Below, piece after piece: positions 5,710 through 6,601 of a DNA stretch of 6,601 nucleotides. Where the stretch lies: contig JAUZPC010000163.1 in NCBI GenBank assembly GCA_030706105.1, forward strand, positions 1-6,601. Direction: 5' to 3'. Source of the DNA: Bacteroidota bacterium (GTDB lineage: Bacteria; Bacteroidota; Ignavibacteria; Ignavibacteriales; Ignavibacteriaceae). The notes below the pieces were generated by a model, which searched no databases, was not told where the DNA came from, and saw only the letters and a program-made list of their open reading frames with translations. The first letter of the stretch is position 1, and each line of letters starts with the position of its first letter. A program made the translations under genes and the position numbers.

Positions 5710-6601
5710 TCAGTATTTTATGGCAAGTTGTCCACAGGCTGCTGCGATGTCATCGCCTTGGGTTAACCGTACCATAACAGTAATATTTTTGTTTCTTAAT
5801 TTATCCGCAAATTCATCAATTCTTTTTCTTGATGAGGGCTCCAGACCGGCGGAGAATCCTTCCGGCTTAAAATGCTTAAGGGAGTTAAACGGAATTATAT
5901 TTATCTTTGATGGAATAAATGCACAGATTTTAGCAAGCGCTTTTATGTCTTCATCTCTGTCATTAATTCCCTTTAACATTACATATTCAAATGTGATGCG
6001 TGTGTCTGTTTTCTTTGAAAAATATTTAACGGCATTAAGTGTTTTGTTAAGCGGATATTTAATGTTTACAGGCATTATCTGCGACCTTATATCTTCAAAA
6101 CATGAATGCAATGAAAGGGCAAGCTTTATTTTCATTCCGCTGTCTGCAAGCTCAATTATTTTTGGAGTAATGCCGGCAGTGGATACTGTTATCTTCTTTG
6201 TGCTTATGCCCGTAGTCAATTCCTCAGAAAATATCTGAAGTGTCTTTATGGTGTTATTATAATTAAGCAGAGGTTCGCCCATACCCATAAACACTATGTT
6301 AGTCAGTTTTTCTTTTCCTGTATCTTTTGCTGCCAACAAGTATTGATCAAAAATTTCACCTGTGGTTAAATTCTTTTTATATCCCATCAATCCGGTAGCG
6401 CAGAATTTACAATCAAGCGGGCAGCCAACCTGAGTAGAAATACAAAGCGTATTTCTTTTCTCTTCAGGAATAAACACCGATTCAATTTTATTTCCGTCAG
6501 AAGTCTCAAAAATATATTTTTTGGTTCCCGAGAAAGAGACTTCACTTTCAAGCATTTTTAATGTTGAAATAGTACAAGACTCTGCCAATTCCTGCCTGAG
6601 A
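5710..6601 (-). CDS. rlmN: Dual-specificity rRNA/tRNA A2 methyltransferase RlmN, 5'-truncated by the window edge
   Basis: RlmN is a radical-SAM enzyme that makes 2-methyladenosine at 23S rRNA A2503 and tRNA A37. The frame stays open to the window edge: codons upstream of the TTG at 6588 read Leu-Arg-Gln-Glu, matching the end of the family's N-terminal domain, so the true start lies beyond base 6601. About 50-60 N-terminal residues are missing. Counting from the TTG, the 4Fe-4S cluster motif is CPLDCKFC (Cys56, Cys60, Cys63). The SAM-binding GMGEP is at 102-106 and the two mechanistic cysteines are Cys49 (E. coli Cys118) and Cys285 in AACGQL (E. coli Cys355). IIPFN (231-235) and MLKGIND (204-210) are also conserved. 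The paired cysteines distinguish it from other radical-SAM proteins; Cfr is a close relative, but the AACGQL ending and overall fit favour RlmN. It is followed at five bases by the SpoU methyltransferase gene, probably as an RNA-modification operon. Confidence 0.95.
   Translation of the reverse strand, partial: LRQELAESCTISTLKMLESEVSFSGTKKYIFETSDGNKIESVFIPEEKRNTLCISTQVGCPLDCKFCATGLMGYKKNLTTGEIFDQYLLAAKDTGKEKLTNIVFMGMGEPLLNYNNTIKTLQIFSEELTTGISTKKITVSTAGITPKIIELADSGMKIKLALSLHSCFEDIRSQIMPVNIKYPLNKTLNAVKYFSKKTDTRITFEYVMLKGINDRDEDIKALAKICAFIPSKINIIPFNSLKHFKPEGFSAGLEPSSRKRIDEFADKLRNKNITVMVRLTQGDDIAAACGQLAIKY

Noticed and set aside
5720..6238. 172-codon open frame on the plus strand
   Set aside because: It lies wholly antisense to rlmN, whose protein is strongly conserved, and its translation has no recognisable domain; it is a shadow of the real gene.
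6586..6588. TTG as the true start codon of rlmN, giving a 292-residue protein
   Set aside because: The frame is open upstream to the window edge and the upstream codons (Leu-Arg-Gln-Glu) fit the conserved end of the RlmN N-terminal domain, so the gene is cut by the window rather than starting here.

Overview
The window is an AT-rich bacterial chromosome segment with four protein-coding genes, all on the minus strand, and a non-coding, repeat-filled stretch at its left end (1-532). The best guess for the organism is a member of the Bacteroidota/Ignavibacteria (FCB) assemblage. The reasons are weak Shine-Dalgarno sequences (only one of three visible starts has a clear one; the other two have A/T-rich leaders), the style of the small SpoU methyltransferase, AACTTT-type tandem repeats, and short palindromic intergenic repeats followed by GATATGTT-like tails. 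No marker gene fixes the lineage, so this is inference.

Read in the direction of transcription (right to left): a 5'-truncated rlmN (radical-SAM rRNA/tRNA A2 methyltransferase) runs in from beyond base 6601. Five bases after its stop comes a 179-residue SpoU/TrmH-type 2'-O-ribose methyltransferase; the two probably form an RNA-modification operon. A 117-bp gap with a 23-bp tandem repeat separates them from a very large gene (1251 codons). This encodes a cytoplasmic, multidomain alpha-amylase-superfamily (GH13) protein: about 360 residues of uncharacterised N-terminal region containing an HExxH sequence, a GH13 barrel with the catalytic residues present but an altered fourth conserved region (NPD instead of NHD), a C-terminal beta domain, about 300 residues of mostly helical unknown sequence and a lysine-rich tail. 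Fifteen bases further on is a 247-residue lipoprotein serine esterase of the alpha/beta-hydrolase fold. The last two genes are probably co-transcribed, which hints at a carbohydrate-related role for both, although one protein is predicted inside the cell and the other in the envelope.

The region 1-532 holds no credible gene. It contains at least three REP-like hairpin units whose stem sequences differ while base pairing is kept (stem covariation) and whose 3' tails are conserved. It also contains a 138-bp element bounded by 27-bp inverted repeats that are themselves hairpins, and an 8-bp tandem repeat next to the esterase stop codon. The two most interesting points are this nested inverted-repeat cluster and the unusual architecture of the GH13 protein. 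No defence system, phage, CRISPR array, tRNA or rRNA was seen.
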